Origin: CAZOWW01 sp964583765 | Lineage (GTDB): Bacteria; Actinomycetota; Actinomycetes; Actinomycetales; Kineosporiaceae | Direction of reading: 5' to 3' | Length of the DNA stretch: 42,106 nucleotides | NCBI GenBank assembly: GCA_964583765.1 | Contig: CAZOWW010000034.1 | Coordinates: forward strand, 1-42,106 | In this document: one piece after another, positions 8,321 to 16,267 of the stretch | How the letters are laid out: each line of letters opens with the position of its first letter | Numbering within the stretch: the first letter of the stretch is position 1 | Notes under the pieces: generated by a model | What the model was told of the DNA's origin: nothing | The model's input: only the letters and a program-made list of their open reading frames with translations | Databases searched by the model: none | Translations under genes and position numbers: made by a program

Positions 8321-9100
8321 GTGACCCCTCCCACTGACGACGGGACCCCTCCTACTGACACCGAGGAAGCGTTCCTGCGGGACTACGACGCGACGGCGTT
8401 CCCACCGCTCGCGGTGACCGTGGACCTGGTGGTCCTCACCGTGCACCAGGACAGGCTCTGCGTGCTGCTGGTACGGCGGACCGAGCACCCCCACCGCGGC
8501 CGGTGGGCCCTGCCCGGCCGGTTCGTGGGTCCACGGCAGGGCCTCCTGGACGCCGCCCGCACGACCCTGCAGCACGAGACCGGTCTGGCCCCGGAACGCG
8601 TCCACCTCGAACAGCTGCGCAGCTACGGTGACCCGGACCGCGACCCGCGCATGCGGGTGGTCTCGGTGGCCTACCTGGCAGTCGCGCCGGACCTGCCCCA
8701 CCCCGATCCCGGACCCGACGCCGGTGAGGCGCGCTTCTGGGCCGTCGCGGATCTGGGCTCCGGGATACTCGCCTTCGACCACGACCTCGTTCTGACCGAC
8801 GGCCTCGAACGGGCCCGGTCGAAACTCGAGTACACCAGCCTCGCCACGACATTCCTGGAACAGCCGTTCACGATCGGAGACCTGCGCCGGGTCTACGAGA
8901 CCGTCTGGGGTCACCCGCTGCACCCGGCCAACTTCCGGCGCAAGGTGCTCTCGACGCCCGGCTTCGTACATCCCGTCGGCGCGGAACAATCGACCGGACG
9001 GGGGCACGCCGAGCTCTACCGTGCGGGCGAGGTCACCGCCCTGCACCCCCCGCTGCTGCGACATGCCCTCCCGCAGCTTCCCCGGTCGCCCCGTCCCTGA
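8321..9100 (+). CDS. nrtR: NrtR-type Nudix-related transcriptional regulator (locus 1)
   Basis: The 259-residue protein belongs to the NrtR family of NAD-metabolism repressors: an N-terminal Nudix-like ADP-ribose-sensing domain (about 25-160) and a C-terminal winged helix (about 165-235) with QPFTIGDLRRVYETVWG and NFRRKVLSTPGF. Family members release DNA when they bind ADP-ribose or related NAD derivatives. The Nudix box is degenerate: the R-E-U-x-E-E part reads TTLQHETGL, lacking the catalytic REL and first Glu, so hydrolysis is unlikely. I chose GTG 8321 because a -10-like TACAGT lies just six bases upstream and the longer frame would cross both operators. It diverges from the nadR operon and converges on the gene at 9201. 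Confidence 0.9.
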   Translation: MTPPTDDGTPPTDTEEAFLRDYDATAFPPLAVTVDLVVLTVHQDRLCVLLVRRTEHPHRGRWALPGRFVGPRQGLLDAARTTLQHETGLAPERVHLEQLRSYGDPDRDPRMRVVSVAYLAVAPDLPHPDPGPDAGEARFWAVADLGSGILAFDHDLVLTDGLERARSKLEYTSLATTFLEQPFTIGDLRRVYETVWGHPLHPANFRRKVLSTPGFVHPVGAEQSTGRGHAELYRAGEVTALHPPLLRHALPQLPRSPRP

Positions 9101-9118
9101 CCCCTCGCCCCGTCCCTG

Positions 9119-9163
9119 CTGGTCGCCGAAATCGGCGAGCTCCGACCGGAGGACGGCGACCAG
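9119..9163. terminator. Inverted repeat between convergent genes
   Basis: A 10-bp stem (CTGGTCGCCG at 9119-9128, CGGCGACCAG at 9154-9163) encloses a 25-base loop. It lies between nrtR (stop 9100) and the opposing lipoprotein gene (stop 9201) and may terminate both. Confidence 0.4.
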
Positions 9164-9200
9164 GGGCGAGGAGCCGGGACACCGGGGCACCGCCGACGGT

Positions 9201-10361
9201 TCAGCCGGTGGTGACCTTTCCCATCCGCACCACCTCGAAGGCGCTCCCCGGCACGCGCTTCAGGCTGTTCATGGCGTCGTCGTCCCAGCGCGCGTCCGCC
9301 GTGCCGGAGAGGTACCAGTTGCTGCCGTTGTCGGCGACGATCATCCCGTACCGCTTCAGCGCGGTGAGCACGACCCGGGCGCTGCGCGGGTAGGACGAGA
9401 TGTTGAAACTCGACTTCAACCGCACCCGCATGCCCATGGGCGGCAGGCTCGAGTCGGTGGAGGCGCCCGCCGAGTGGCGAGCCGGGGAGACGTAGCCCTT
9501 CCGGCTCCGGCTGACGGTGAATCGCAGGGCGTGCCGGATCTCCCCCGCGGCGACCTCGTCGTAGCGCACCAGCCCGGGGAAGATTGGCAGGCCTGCGGCA
9601 TCGGCGCTGGTCCAGCCCGCGGGCCGGAGCTTTCCGGTGGAGAGGTCGAAGACCGCTCCCGAGCCGGCGTGCCACCGGGCCCCGCCGTTCGACGGCGCGG
9701 CGTCCCACATCTCGTACAGCCGCCAGGCGTCGCGATCGAGGACGAGGACGTGGGCGTCCGATCCGGGTTCGACCGGGGCGTTCGCGGGGACGGGATACGG
9801 ACCCCGGTCGCTCTCGTCGGCGTAGTCGAAGGACACCGGGACCTTCTTCTGGGTGCCGCCGACCACCACGTAGGGGATCCCGAACGGGCCACCGTCCCAG
9901 TCCGCGCCGAAGTCCGGGTGCAGGTGACCGCCCGCGCCGATCGAGGCGATGAGGCGGGCGGAGTTCGGGTCGATCGGGGCGGAGTCGATCCGCGTGTTCC
10001 ACGGATTGGTGACCGGGAAGGGCAACCGGCCACCGAGTGAGGCGTTCCGGCCGAGCCCGACATGCCACGCCGAGGCCGTCACGGTGTTCCCGGCACCGGT
10101 CCGCGTCGCCCCGCCGGTGGTGGTGCCGCCCGTGGGCGAGGTCGGGCTCGGCGTGATCGCCCGGTCCGTGGTCCCGACCGCGGTGAGCACGGAGGTCGAG
10201 GTCGTGCCCGCGCCGGTGGTGGCGGACGAAGCGGTCGGCTGCGCGAGCGCGCGAGGTGCACTCTGGCCGGATCCGCCGTGCGACGAGCATCCCGTCGCCG
10301 AGAGGACCAACAGCCCGAGAACCGCCAGGTAGCCGGGGGTCCGGCACATCCGACCACGCAT
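9201..10361 (-). CDS. Secreted lipoprotein of unknown function
   Basis: The product has 386 residues. A lipoprotein signal peptide (AVLGLLVLSATGC, lipid-attachment Cys about residue 23) precedes a Ser/Thr/Gly-rich linker of about 70 residues. A roughly 280-residue domain follows, with motifs NPWNTRID, HLHPDFGADWDGGPFGIPY, DYADESDRGPYPVP, GWTSADAAGLPIFPGLVRYDE and ALKRYGMIVADNGSNWYLSG. I recognise this as a conserved secreted bacterial family without an assigned function; its His- and Asp-rich motifs hint at a metal- or sugar-binding fold, but this is a guess. ATG 10361 was chosen because GAGG lies five bases upstream and the signal peptide follows directly. It is monocistronic. Confidence 0.82.
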   Translation of the reverse strand: MRGRMCRTPGYLAVLGLLVLSATGCSSHGGSGQSAPRALAQPTASSATTGAGTTSTSVLTAVGTTDRAITPSPTSPTGGTTTGGATRTGAGNTVTASAWHVGLGRNASLGGRLPFPVTNPWNTRIDSAPIDPNSARLIASIGAGGHLHPDFGADWDGGPFGIPYVVVGGTQKKVPVSFDYADESDRGPYPVPANAPVEPGSDAHVLVLDRDAWRLYEMWDAAPSNGGARWHAGSGAVFDLSTGKLRPAGWTSADAAGLPIFPGLVRYDEVAAGEIRHALRFTVSRSRKGYVSPARHSAGASTDSSLPPMGMRVRLKSSFNISSYPRSARVVLTALKRYGMIVADNGSNWYLSGTADARWDDDAMNSLKRVPGSAFEVVRMGKVTTG

Positions 10362-10559
10362 GGGGACCTCGATCCAGCTGACGCTACGGGCACCTCGCCG
10401 ACAGCCCCGGCGGCGCCCCGGAAGTGGGACGCCGGAACCGGACGGCGACGGCTGACCCGGCCATCGTGGCACCAACGGTCATCGCTTCCCCGCCGGCACG
10501 CGGTGACCGGGGACGTCCGGTCAAGCAGCTCGGTATCGTCCCGTCGGTGAGGTGAGGAC

Positions 10560-11093
10560 ATGATCTCCGAACCACCCGCCCCCGGCCGGCAGCCCGGTGA
10601 GGTGCCGCCCATCGAGGCGGGCGCTGCGAGCGCCCCGGACCCCGCACGCCGGGCCGAGGTCGCCGCGGTCCTGGACGACGTGCGGCAGTGGGCCCAGCGG
10701 ACTCCCCCGGTGCTGGGCATCGCCCTCGTCGGGTCCTGGGCCCGCGGCACGCCGACCACACGCTCGGACGTCGATCTCGTGCTCGTCCTGGCCGCCCCCG
10801 GCCACCTCGCCCACGCCACGGACTGGCTCAGCGACGTCCTGCCGCACCGGGCACCGCGCGTCGTCCGCACCGCACGCTGGGGGCCCCTGCGGGAGCGTCG
10901 GGTACGGCTCGCCGGAGGACTGGACGTGGAGTTCGGTCTCGTCCCGCCGTCCTGGGCGGCCACCACGCCGGTGGACGCCGGCACCGCCCGGGTGGTGCGC
11001 GAAGGTCTCGTCGTCCTGCACGACCCGGCCGGGTTGTTCGAGCGGTTGGTCGCCGCCGTGGCCGGGGCCGACCGGACGTCCCGACCACCGTAG
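10560..11093 (+). CDS. Nucleotidyltransferase-fold protein
   Basis: The 177-residue protein has the minimal polymerase-beta-type nucleotidyltransferase motif VGSWARGTPTTRSDVDLVLVL (G58-S59, then D70-x-D72), including the two metal-binding aspartates. The remainder (about 100 residues) carries PRVVRTARWGPLRERRV and DVEFGLVPPSWA, where a third Asp/Glu pair (VEFG) may complete the site. The substrate is unknown; relatives include antibiotic adenylyltransferases and MNT antitoxin-like proteins. No HEPN partner follows. The start is ATG 10560 with GAGGTGAGG just upstream. It is followed five bases after its stop by a truncated kinase gene. Confidence 0.78.
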   Translation: MISEPPAPGRQPGEVPPIEAGAASAPDPARRAEVAAVLDDVRQWAQRTPPVLGIALVGSWARGTPTTRSDVDLVLVLAAPGHLAHATDWLSDVLPHRAPRVVRTARWGPLRERRVRLAGGLDVEFGLVPPSWAATTPVDAGTARVVREGLVVLHDPAGLFERLVAAVAGADRTSRPP

Positions 11094-11097
11094 GCCG

Positions 11098-11334
11098 ATG
11101 CCCCTCCTCGGCCCGAACGATCCTCTCTCCGCGGCGCCCTGCCGGGTGCTCGTGGCAGGCAACGCCGCGGCCGGCAAGTCGACTCTGGCCCGTCGCCTGA
11201 GCGGGCTGCTCGACCTTCCCTACGTCGAGATGGACTCGCTCTACCACGCACCGGGCTGGACCCTGCGGGAGGAGTTCCACGCGGACGCCGACGCCTTCAG
11301 TGCCGGGCCGCTGGCCGCGGTCACGAAGTCCTGA
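11098..11334 (+). pseudogene. Truncated P-loop (adenylate-kinase-like) kinase
   Basis: The product has 78 residues. It begins with CRVLVAGNAAAGKSTLARRL, a Walker A motif, then LPYVEMDSLYHAPGWTLREEF, the D-x-L-x-H/W region of small adenylate-kinase-like P-loop proteins that normally run to about 180 residues. The frame stops 25 residues later, before the LID and base-binding parts. With the headless gene that follows, this points to a deletion around 11320-11475. It is unlikely to be active. Confidence 0.55.
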
Positions 11335-11526
11335 TCCGCAGACCCGCGCCCCTGCCCGGCGGCCCGGTGACGGCGGGCGTCCTCGACCGGCTGCGCGGTA
11401 GCCCGTTCGGATCATGGCGAACCGGCTCCGCGGCCGCGCACCCACCCGGGGTTCGACGTCCCCGGCCCGGGAGCGTGTTCGATCCCGGGCCTCGGCGCGA
11501 GCGCCAAGGCGGGCAATGCGGGGACG

Positions 11527-12225
11527 GTGACCATCGCAGTCCTGCCGTGGTCCGGCTACGAGGCCAACGCGGCCGTCGTCCAGACCATCCTGGAGAAGCA
11601 GCTGCACTACAAGGTCGTCCTGAAGAAGATGACCGCCGGGGACGCCTGGACCGCGATCGGTGGCGGTTCGCTGGACGTCATGCTGGAGAACTGGGGACAC
11701 GCCGCGCAGGAGAAGGAGTACATCGACGACAAGAAGACCCTCGTCAAGGCAGGCCTCACCGGCAACAAGTCCTACACCACGAACGATCCGGCGCTCATCA
11801 AGAACCTCGGCCTCGACTTCACCTTCGCCTACTCCGGGGGCGAGGACGCCACCGTGAAGGCGGCCCTGGAGTCCACGACGAACAAGACGCCGCTGCTCTT
11901 CTACTTCTGGGAACCGCACTGGTTGTTCGAGGACCACCGCTTCGCGAAGATCAACTTCCCGGACCACTCCGACAGTTGTGACGCCGACGCGGCCACGGTG
12001 CGGTGCGACTACGCGGTGAACGCCCTGGACAAGCTGGTGTCGAAGAAGTTCGCGGACACGAGCGGCAAGGCCTACAACCTCGTGAAGAACTTCGCCTGGA
12101 CGAACGCCGACCAGAACGAGATCGCGGACTACATCGTGAACCAACACCTGAGCTACCAGGCCGCCGCCGAGAAGTGGATGGACATCCACCCCGACGACTG
12201 GGAACCCTGGCTGATCCAGCAATAG
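11527..12225 (+). pseudogene. Glycine betaine/proline-type ABC substrate-binding protein lacking its signal peptide
   Basis: The product has 232 residues from GTG 11527, the only in-frame start. It matches the OpuAC/ProX family: TIAVLPWSGYEANAAV, GGGSLDVMLENWG, PLLFYFWEPHWLFE and the C-terminal EIADYIVNQHLSYQAAAEKW. The frame is open upstream to 11371 and includes a lipobox-like GAC with Cys at 11476-11478 followed by a typical mature start. No hydrophobic signal precedes it and no ATG, GTG or TTG lies in that extension. I infer that the 5' end, with its signal peptide, was deleted, so the product would stay cytosolic. No OpuAA or OpuAB gene is adjacent. The alternative is a start read through an unusual codon. 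Confidence 0.6.
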
Positions 12226-12345
12226 CGCGACCGGATCCGGGGTACCGGCAGATCGGACACCGCCGTCCGCGCCCCGACCCACCCGAGCGGCCCCGCTGCG
12301 GCTCGGCCCGGTCGAGGCCCGAGTCCATCGGCGACGGCGCACCCA

Positions 12346-12380
12346 GGGCCCGTCACCTCGCCCGGCGAGGTGACGGGCCC
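12346..12380. terminator. 16-bp perfect hairpin after the betaine-binding gene
   Basis: A perfect 16-bp stem (12346-12361 with 12365-12380) closes on a CCG loop, and TGTTCC follows. It stands 120 bases after the opuAC-like stop and may also serve the opposing MFS remnant. Confidence 0.7.
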
Positions 12381-12434
12381 TGTTCCGTCTGCCCGGGCCC
12401 GGCCGGCGCCGCCGCCGCCGCGCAGGCACGGGCC

Positions 12435-12681
12435 TCGCCCGGATGCGCGGGTTCCAGACCGCCGCGTCGTGTCGCTCCAGTTCCTCGTAGACCAGGGCCT
12501 CCAACGCCCCCGAGGACAGAGCGCTCTTCTCGCCCCAGAGCACGAACCCCGCCAGGAACGCCCCGTACGAGGGTGCCAGTACCCAGAGCGCGTAGGCGCC
12601 GGCCGTCAGGAGGGGCGCCACCAGCACGGCGGCGCGACGCGAGACGGCGTCGGCCCAGGCCCCTGCGGGGGTGCGGTGGTC
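12435..12681 (-). pseudogene. MFS transporter fragment
   Basis: About 80 residues read TPAGAWADAVSRRA, then VLVAPLLTAGAYALWVLAPS, YGAFLAGFVLWGEKSALSSG and ALEALVYEEL. This is the loop 2-3 motif and third and fourth helices of a major facilitator transporter. Upstream, the frame meets a stop at about 12700, and downstream it turns into Arg/Pro-rich nonsense. The remaining helices are absent on either side, so this is a gene relic. Confidence 0.5.
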
Positions 12682-12809
12682 AGATCACCGTCGTCGGGTC
12701 ATGGCAGGACCCTATCCGGCGCGATCCGCACGGGCCGGCGGACTTTTCGGCGCCGGCTTCTCAGGTCCGCCAGTCAACCGGCTCAGGTCTGCTGACAGAC
12801 CCGTTCATG

Positions 12810-12833
12810 ACCGCTGGCGGGCCCGCCAGCGGT
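12810..12833. terminator. 24-bp perfect palindrome abutting a stop codon
   Basis: ACCGCTGGCGGG is directly followed by its reverse complement. The palindrome adjoins the stop of the minus-strand lipoprotein gene (12834) without any spacing, so it likely ends that transcript. Confidence 0.55.
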
Positions 12834-13550
12834 TCAGCCCTGCGAGCCGACGTAGTCCCCGGTGCAGGCGTTGATGTACGTCCCGGAGTCGAAGGCCTGC
12901 CCCGCACTCGGCGCGTACCAGGTGACCGCGAGGTACGCCGTCCGGCCCTTGCAGGTGCCCAACCGGAAGGCGACCACGGTCATGGGCGCGAAGTAACCGT
13001 CCGCCACGACCCCGGTCTTCGCGTTGGGCAGCCACCCCATCCCGTGCCCGACCGCCTTGGCCGCACCCCAGTCATCCCAGGTGATCTTGCTCACCCGGCC
13101 GGTCGAGTCCCCACCGTTGTAGACCGTCGCCGGTCGTGCGGTCCCGTAACCCTGCTGGCTCGGCGCCCAGGGCGTCCCGAGCACCGGAAGGGCCGCCGCC
13201 GTGGTCCGGTCGGTCTCCCCCGGATCACTCGAGGGATCCACCACGTCCGCGGTGTCCGAGGTGGTCTGATCGGTCTCCCCCGGATCACTCGAGGGGTCCA
13301 CCACCTCCGCGGTGTCCGAGGTCGGGACGGCCGAGCTCATCGCGGATCCGGTGGGGACCGCGGACACGGTCGCGCTCGTCCCGGACGGTGCGGGCGACCC
13401 GTCCCCGCCGGCTCGGGCCTTCCCCGAGCCCCCGCAGCCGCTCAGGGTGAGGCAACCGGTCAGCGCGAGGCAGAGACAGAGCACGAGAACCGGCCGAGCA
13501 CGCCCCCCAGATCGATGACTGAACGCAACTTCCCCGATGCTCTGAGTCAT
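12834..13550 (-). CDS. Secreted lipoprotein with tandem Asp/Pro repeat
   Basis: The product has 238 residues. A basic N region and hydrophobic core (VLVLCLCLALTG) lead to two possible lipoboxes, LTGC33 and LSGC39. A Ser/Thr/Gly spacer contains two nearly identical 20-residue repeats around VVDPSSDPGETD. The C-terminal 110 residues form a small domain (GTPWAPSQQGYGTARP, ITWDDWGA, TYINACTGDY) with two cysteines that could pair; such a domain resembles secreted actinobacterial proteins of unknown role. The start is ATG 13550. The linker is acidic and low complexity and probably spans the cell wall. Confidence 0.8.
   Translation of the reverse strand: MTQSIGEVAFSHRSGGRARPVLVLCLCLALTGCLTLSGCGGSGKARAGGDGSPAPSGTSATVSAVPTGSAMSSAVPTSDTAEVVDPSSDPGETDQTTSDTADVVDPSSDPGETDRTTAAALPVLGTPWAPSQQGYGTARPATVYNGGDSTGRVSKITWDDWGAAKAVGHGMGWLPNAKTGVVADGYFAPMTVVAFRLGTCKGRTAYLAVTWYAPSAGQAFDSGTYINACTGDYVGSQG
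13201..13320. repeat. Two 60-bp in-frame tandem repeats
   Basis: Bases 13201-13260 and 13261-13320 are nearly identical 60-bp copies within the lipoprotein gene, each encoding 20 linker residues. The few differences (for example GGATCC versus GGGTCC) suggest a recent duplication, so the copy number could vary between strains. Confidence 0.9.
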
Positions 13551-13672
13551 ACCGAAAGCCTAGACACCGCCCGCGCCGAGACCGGCGTTCGACACCTCGT
13601 CACCGGTTCTCGGACGGGTGCCCCCGTCGACCCCCGTTCGCGCATGCCGGACAGCCCGTCCGGAGGTTGAAT

Positions 13673-14131
13673 GTGCTCATGTCGACGACCGGTGAGTACG
13701 AGCCCAGTCCGCGGGACTGGGTCAGGAACCAGGTGGAGGAGTACGAGCGCTCGGGCGGGACCCGCGGGACCACCCTGCGCGGCATGCCCGTCGTCGTGCT
13801 CACGACGCGCGGCGCCAAGACGGGGAAGATCCGCAAGGTCCCGCTCATGCGGGTGGAGCACGAGGGGCGATACGCCGTCGTGGCCTCGCTGGGCGGGGCT
13901 CCCGAGCATCCGCTCTGGTACCACAATCTGCTCGCCGATCCCCACGTACTGCTGCAAGACGGTCCGACGACGCACCGCCTCGTCGCCCGGGAGGTCACCG
14001 GCGACGAGAAGACCTTCTGGTGGGCACGCGCCGTGCAGGCCTACCCCGACTACGAGGACTACCAGCGCCGGACGGAACGCGTCATCCCGGTGCTGGTGCT
14101 CGAACCGGAGGACGCCGCCCCGTCCGCGTGA
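13673..14131 (+). CDS. F420-type nitroreductase-family (DDN-like) oxidoreductase
   Basis: About 152 residues match the deazaflavin (F420)-dependent nitroreductase family. The motifs PVVVLTTRGAKTGKIRKVPLM, YAVVASLGGAPEHPLWYHNL and W-W-A-R-A are those of the split-barrel F420/FMN-binding fold. It would reduce small substrates with F420H2 in the cytosol; the actual substrate is not evident. GGAGG at 13662-13666 favours GTG 13673; ATG 13679 is an alternative with a longer spacing. It stands alone and converges on nrtR at 14188. Confidence 0.85.
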   Translation: MLMSTTGEYEPSPRDWVRNQVEEYERSGGTRGTTLRGMPVVVLTTRGAKTGKIRKVPLMRVEHEGRYAVVASLGGAPEHPLWYHNLLADPHVLLQDGPTTHRLVAREVTGDEKTFWWARAVQAYPDYEDYQRRTERVIPVLVLEPEDAAPSA

Positions 14132-14187
14132 ACCGCCGGAGACGATCCTGGCCCGGGTGCCGCCAGGCGGACATCCGCATTTCCGGC

Positions 14188-15102
14188 TCACCCCGGCGGG
14201 CGGGCACCTCCACCGGCGGGATGTGCCTCGCTCCGAGTGCCCTCCCGCAGGAGCGGAGGTACCAGCAGATCGCGGCTCCCGCGGCGGAACAGGGCAGCCG
14301 GCCGGCCGGGTCCCTCCCGCACCGTACGGCCGGTGTCCACGAGGAACCCCGGAGTGCCGGTGACCTTGCGGTGGAAGTTGCGGGGGTCGAGCCGCTCCTG
14401 CCAGACGGACTCGTAGACCCGCCGCAGCTGCGAGACGGTGAATTCGGGTGGGCAGAACGCCGTGGCGAGAGGCGTGTACTCGAGCTTTGCCCGTGCCCGC
14501 TCCACGCCGTCACGCAGAATCTGCCCGTGGTCGAAGGCCAACGGCAGCGGGCCGTCGAGCGACTCGTGCAGCGGGGCCCATCGAGCGGCGGCCGCGTCCG
14601 TGCCCGCGATGGGGTCCGGCAGGTCGGCGGCCAGTGCCAGGAACGCGACCGACACGACCCGCATGCGGGGATCACGGCCGGGTGATCCGTACGACGCGAG
14701 CTGTTCCAGGTGCCCCTGCACGTCGTCCAGACCGGTCTCCTCCCGCAACTCCCGCACGGCCGCATCCTGCAGGTCCTCGTCGATCCGCACGAACCCTCCG
14801 GGCAGCGCCGGCTCTCCGGCGAAGGGCGCCTCGCCCCGGGTGACCAGCAGTACCTGGAGGGTGTCGCGGCGGACGGTGAGCACCACGAGGTCGACCGTCA
14901 CCGCGAAGGGTGGATGAGCGGAGCCGGCCGAGCCCCTCCCCCCTGCCGGGTCGAACCCCGCGCGGGACGCGCCTGAGGCCGACACCGAGACCGGGGCTGG
15001 GGTCGAGGCGGTGGCAGAGGTCGGGACTGGGACCGGGGCTGAGGTCGGGACTGGGACCGGGGCTGGGGTCGGCCCCGGGGGCTGGTCGGCTGCGCGCACC
15101 AC
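14188..15102 (-). CDS. nrtR: NrtR-type Nudix-related regulator (locus 2)
   Basis: The product has 304 residues. A low-complexity tail of P-x-P-V-P-T-S repeats (about residues 1-55) precedes a Nudix-like domain and a C-terminal winged helix with PPEFTVSQLRRVYESVWQ and NFHRKVTGTPGFL. Here the Nudix box is intact: G-F-V-R-I-D-E, then RELREETGL, matching G-x5-E-x7-R-E-U-x-E-E-x-G-U, in contrast to the degenerate box of the locus 1 copy. It should repress NAD-salvage genes and be released by ADP-ribose; residual hydrolysis is possible. Start GTG 15102 follows a -10-like TATACG by five bases, so this message also appears leaderless. The operators lie at 15116-15162. Confidence 0.9.
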   Translation of the reverse strand: MVRAADQPPGPTPAPVPVPTSAPVPVPTSATASTPAPVSVSASGASRAGFDPAGGRGSAGSAHPPFAVTVDLVVLTVRRDTLQVLLVTRGEAPFAGEPALPGGFVRIDEDLQDAAVRELREETGLDDVQGHLEQLASYGSPGRDPRMRVVSVAFLALAADLPDPIAGTDAAAARWAPLHESLDGPLPLAFDHGQILRDGVERARAKLEYTPLATAFCPPEFTVSQLRRVYESVWQERLDPRNFHRKVTGTPGFLVDTGRTVREGPGRPAALFRRGSRDLLVPPLLREGTRSEAHPAGGGARPPG

Positions 15103-15115
15103 GACAGCGTATATC

Positions 15116-15162
15116 CGTCACCTTGACGATAACCACTGCGCCCAGTTATCGTCCTCCTGACG
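15116..15162. promoter_or_regulatory. Nested dyads CGTC-N5-GACG, probable NrtR operators (locus 2)
   Basis: Two 13-bp palindromes, CGTC-ACCTT-GACG (15116-15128) and CGTC-CTCCT-GACG (15150-15162), flank a larger inverted repeat (GACGATAAC at 15125-15133 with GTTATCGTC at 15145-15153). The whole 47-bp block is symmetric around about 15139. Its architecture, four-base half-sites around N5 used twice, equals the locus 1 operators, but the half-site is CGTC rather than ACTC. It lies between divergent nrtR and the SPFH remnant-pnuC-nadR unit. Binding is inferred. Confidence 0.65.
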
Positions 15163-15211
15163 ACAATGAGTCCGGCACTCGCCGGACGCGTTCCGACGGG
15201 AGGGCCCCGAC

Positions 15212-15331
15212 ATGGCGGACATCAGGCAGCAGCCGCTCCCGCGGCACTTCCGGGACACTCCCTCGGAGCATGTCGCGCACCGCAGCGGCGGCCGGGTGCG
15301 GTACGAGGGTTCGGGAACCTCGTCCGGTTGA
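15212..15331 (+). pseudogene. N-terminal remnant of an SPFH/band-7-like protein
   Basis: A 39-residue frame starts ATG 15212 with GGGAGG upstream and reads MADIRQQPLPRHFRDTPSEH, then RSGGRVRYEGSGTSSG and stop. Its M-A-D-I-R opening and R-G-x-G-T-S pattern resemble the N terminus of actinobacterial SPFH/band-7 proteins, which normally continue F-W-F-R-P and run to about 300 residues. Nothing further of that family is recognisable down to 15521. It occupies the first position of the putative NrtR-controlled unit. It could instead be a small unrelated leader gene. Confidence 0.4.
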
Positions 15332-15520
15332 CCTGATCGGTTCCGGGAGCAGCCCGTCCGGCATGCTCCCGGTGAGCAGCAGCCGCCGGCAGGTGAGCGC
15401 CCGGTCGATCCGGACCTCCGGTCCTGACGGCTGCGGGGATGTCCGCGAACGTCCGATCCTTGTCCACATATTCCCTGTCCGAGATCAGGGACCGATGTCC
15501 TCCCATGAAAGGGCCGCCCG

Positions 15521-16267
15521 ATGTCGCCTCCCACCACACCTCGCGACCGAACCCTGACGAACCATGTGACAGAAAGCATCGTGGTCGGCGCGGCACTCAC
15601 CGGCGCATCGTACGGGATCGCACTTCTGTGCCATTGGCTGAGTTTCCGGAGCTTCAGTACACTCGAGGTGTTCGCAGTGTTCACCTCGTATTCCTGCACA
15701 TATCTCTGCGTCAAGGAGCGGCGCATCAACTACCCCATCGGGGCCGTGTCGAGCGCCGCCTACGCATGGCTGTTCCTGCGCAGCGGCCTCCTGGCCAGCG
15801 CGGTACTCAATGCCTATCTGGTTCCCACCCTCGTCTACGGCTGGCTGCGTTGGCGCGCCGACACGCACACCCGACCCGTCACCCGGGTCGACCCGCGCTG
15901 GATTCCTGCCTATCTGGGCGTGAGCGGGTTGGGTTACCTGGGTGCGTCACTCCTCAGCGGGCAGTTGGGCGGCGCGATGGCCTGGACCGATTCCGTCATC
16001 CTGGCCGGAACGATTCTGGCCCAGTTCCTGCTGGACAACAAGAAGCTCGAGAACTGGGTCGTCTGGGGTGCCGTCAACATCTTCGCCATCTACACCTACG
16101 CCACCACCGGGCTGCCGCTGGTGGCACTGCAGTACGTCTTCTTCCTCGGCAACACCGTCTACGGTCATCTGAGCTGGAACAGGAGCAGACATCGTGCCGA
16201 CGGCCTACGTCCTGATGACCGCGATGCCACCGACCACCGGGCACTTGCAGCTGATGCAGTTCGCTGA
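15521..16267 (+). CDS. pnuC: PnuC nicotinamide riboside transporter (intact, locus 2)
   Basis: The 248-residue integral membrane protein has about seven helices. It carries the PnuC signatures RRINYPIGAVSSAAYAWLF, the W-L-R-W turn and LDNKKLENWVVWGAVNIF. It imports nicotinamide riboside by facilitated diffusion, driven by phosphorylation in the cytosol by NadR. ATG 15521 has GAAAGGG upstream. The last 74 bases overlap nadR (start 16194), so the two are translationally coupled; the polar tail after YGHLSWNR lies in that overlap. It is probably repressed by NrtR via 15116-15162. Confidence 0.9.
   Translation: MSPPTTPRDRTLTNHVTESIVVGAALTGASYGIALLCHWLSFRSFSTLEVFAVFTSYSCTYLCVKERRINYPIGAVSSAAYAWLFLRSGLLASAVLNAYLVPTLVYGWLRWRADTHTRPVTRVDPRWIPAYLGVSGLGYLGASLLSGQLGGAMAWTDSVILAGTILAQFLLDNKKLENWVVWGAVNIFAIYTYATTGLPLVALQYVFFLGNTVYGHLSWNRSRHRADGLRPDDRDATDHRALAADAVR

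Noticed and set aside
7006..8361. Extending nadR upstream to 8361.
   Set aside because: That frame runs through the pnuC remnant, both operator dyads and the start of nrtR; GTG 8037 starts right before the nucleotidyltransferase motif.
12435..12681. Calling the MFS relic an intact transporter.
   Set aside because: Only about two helices and a loop remain, with a stop upstream and no other helices in any frame nearby.
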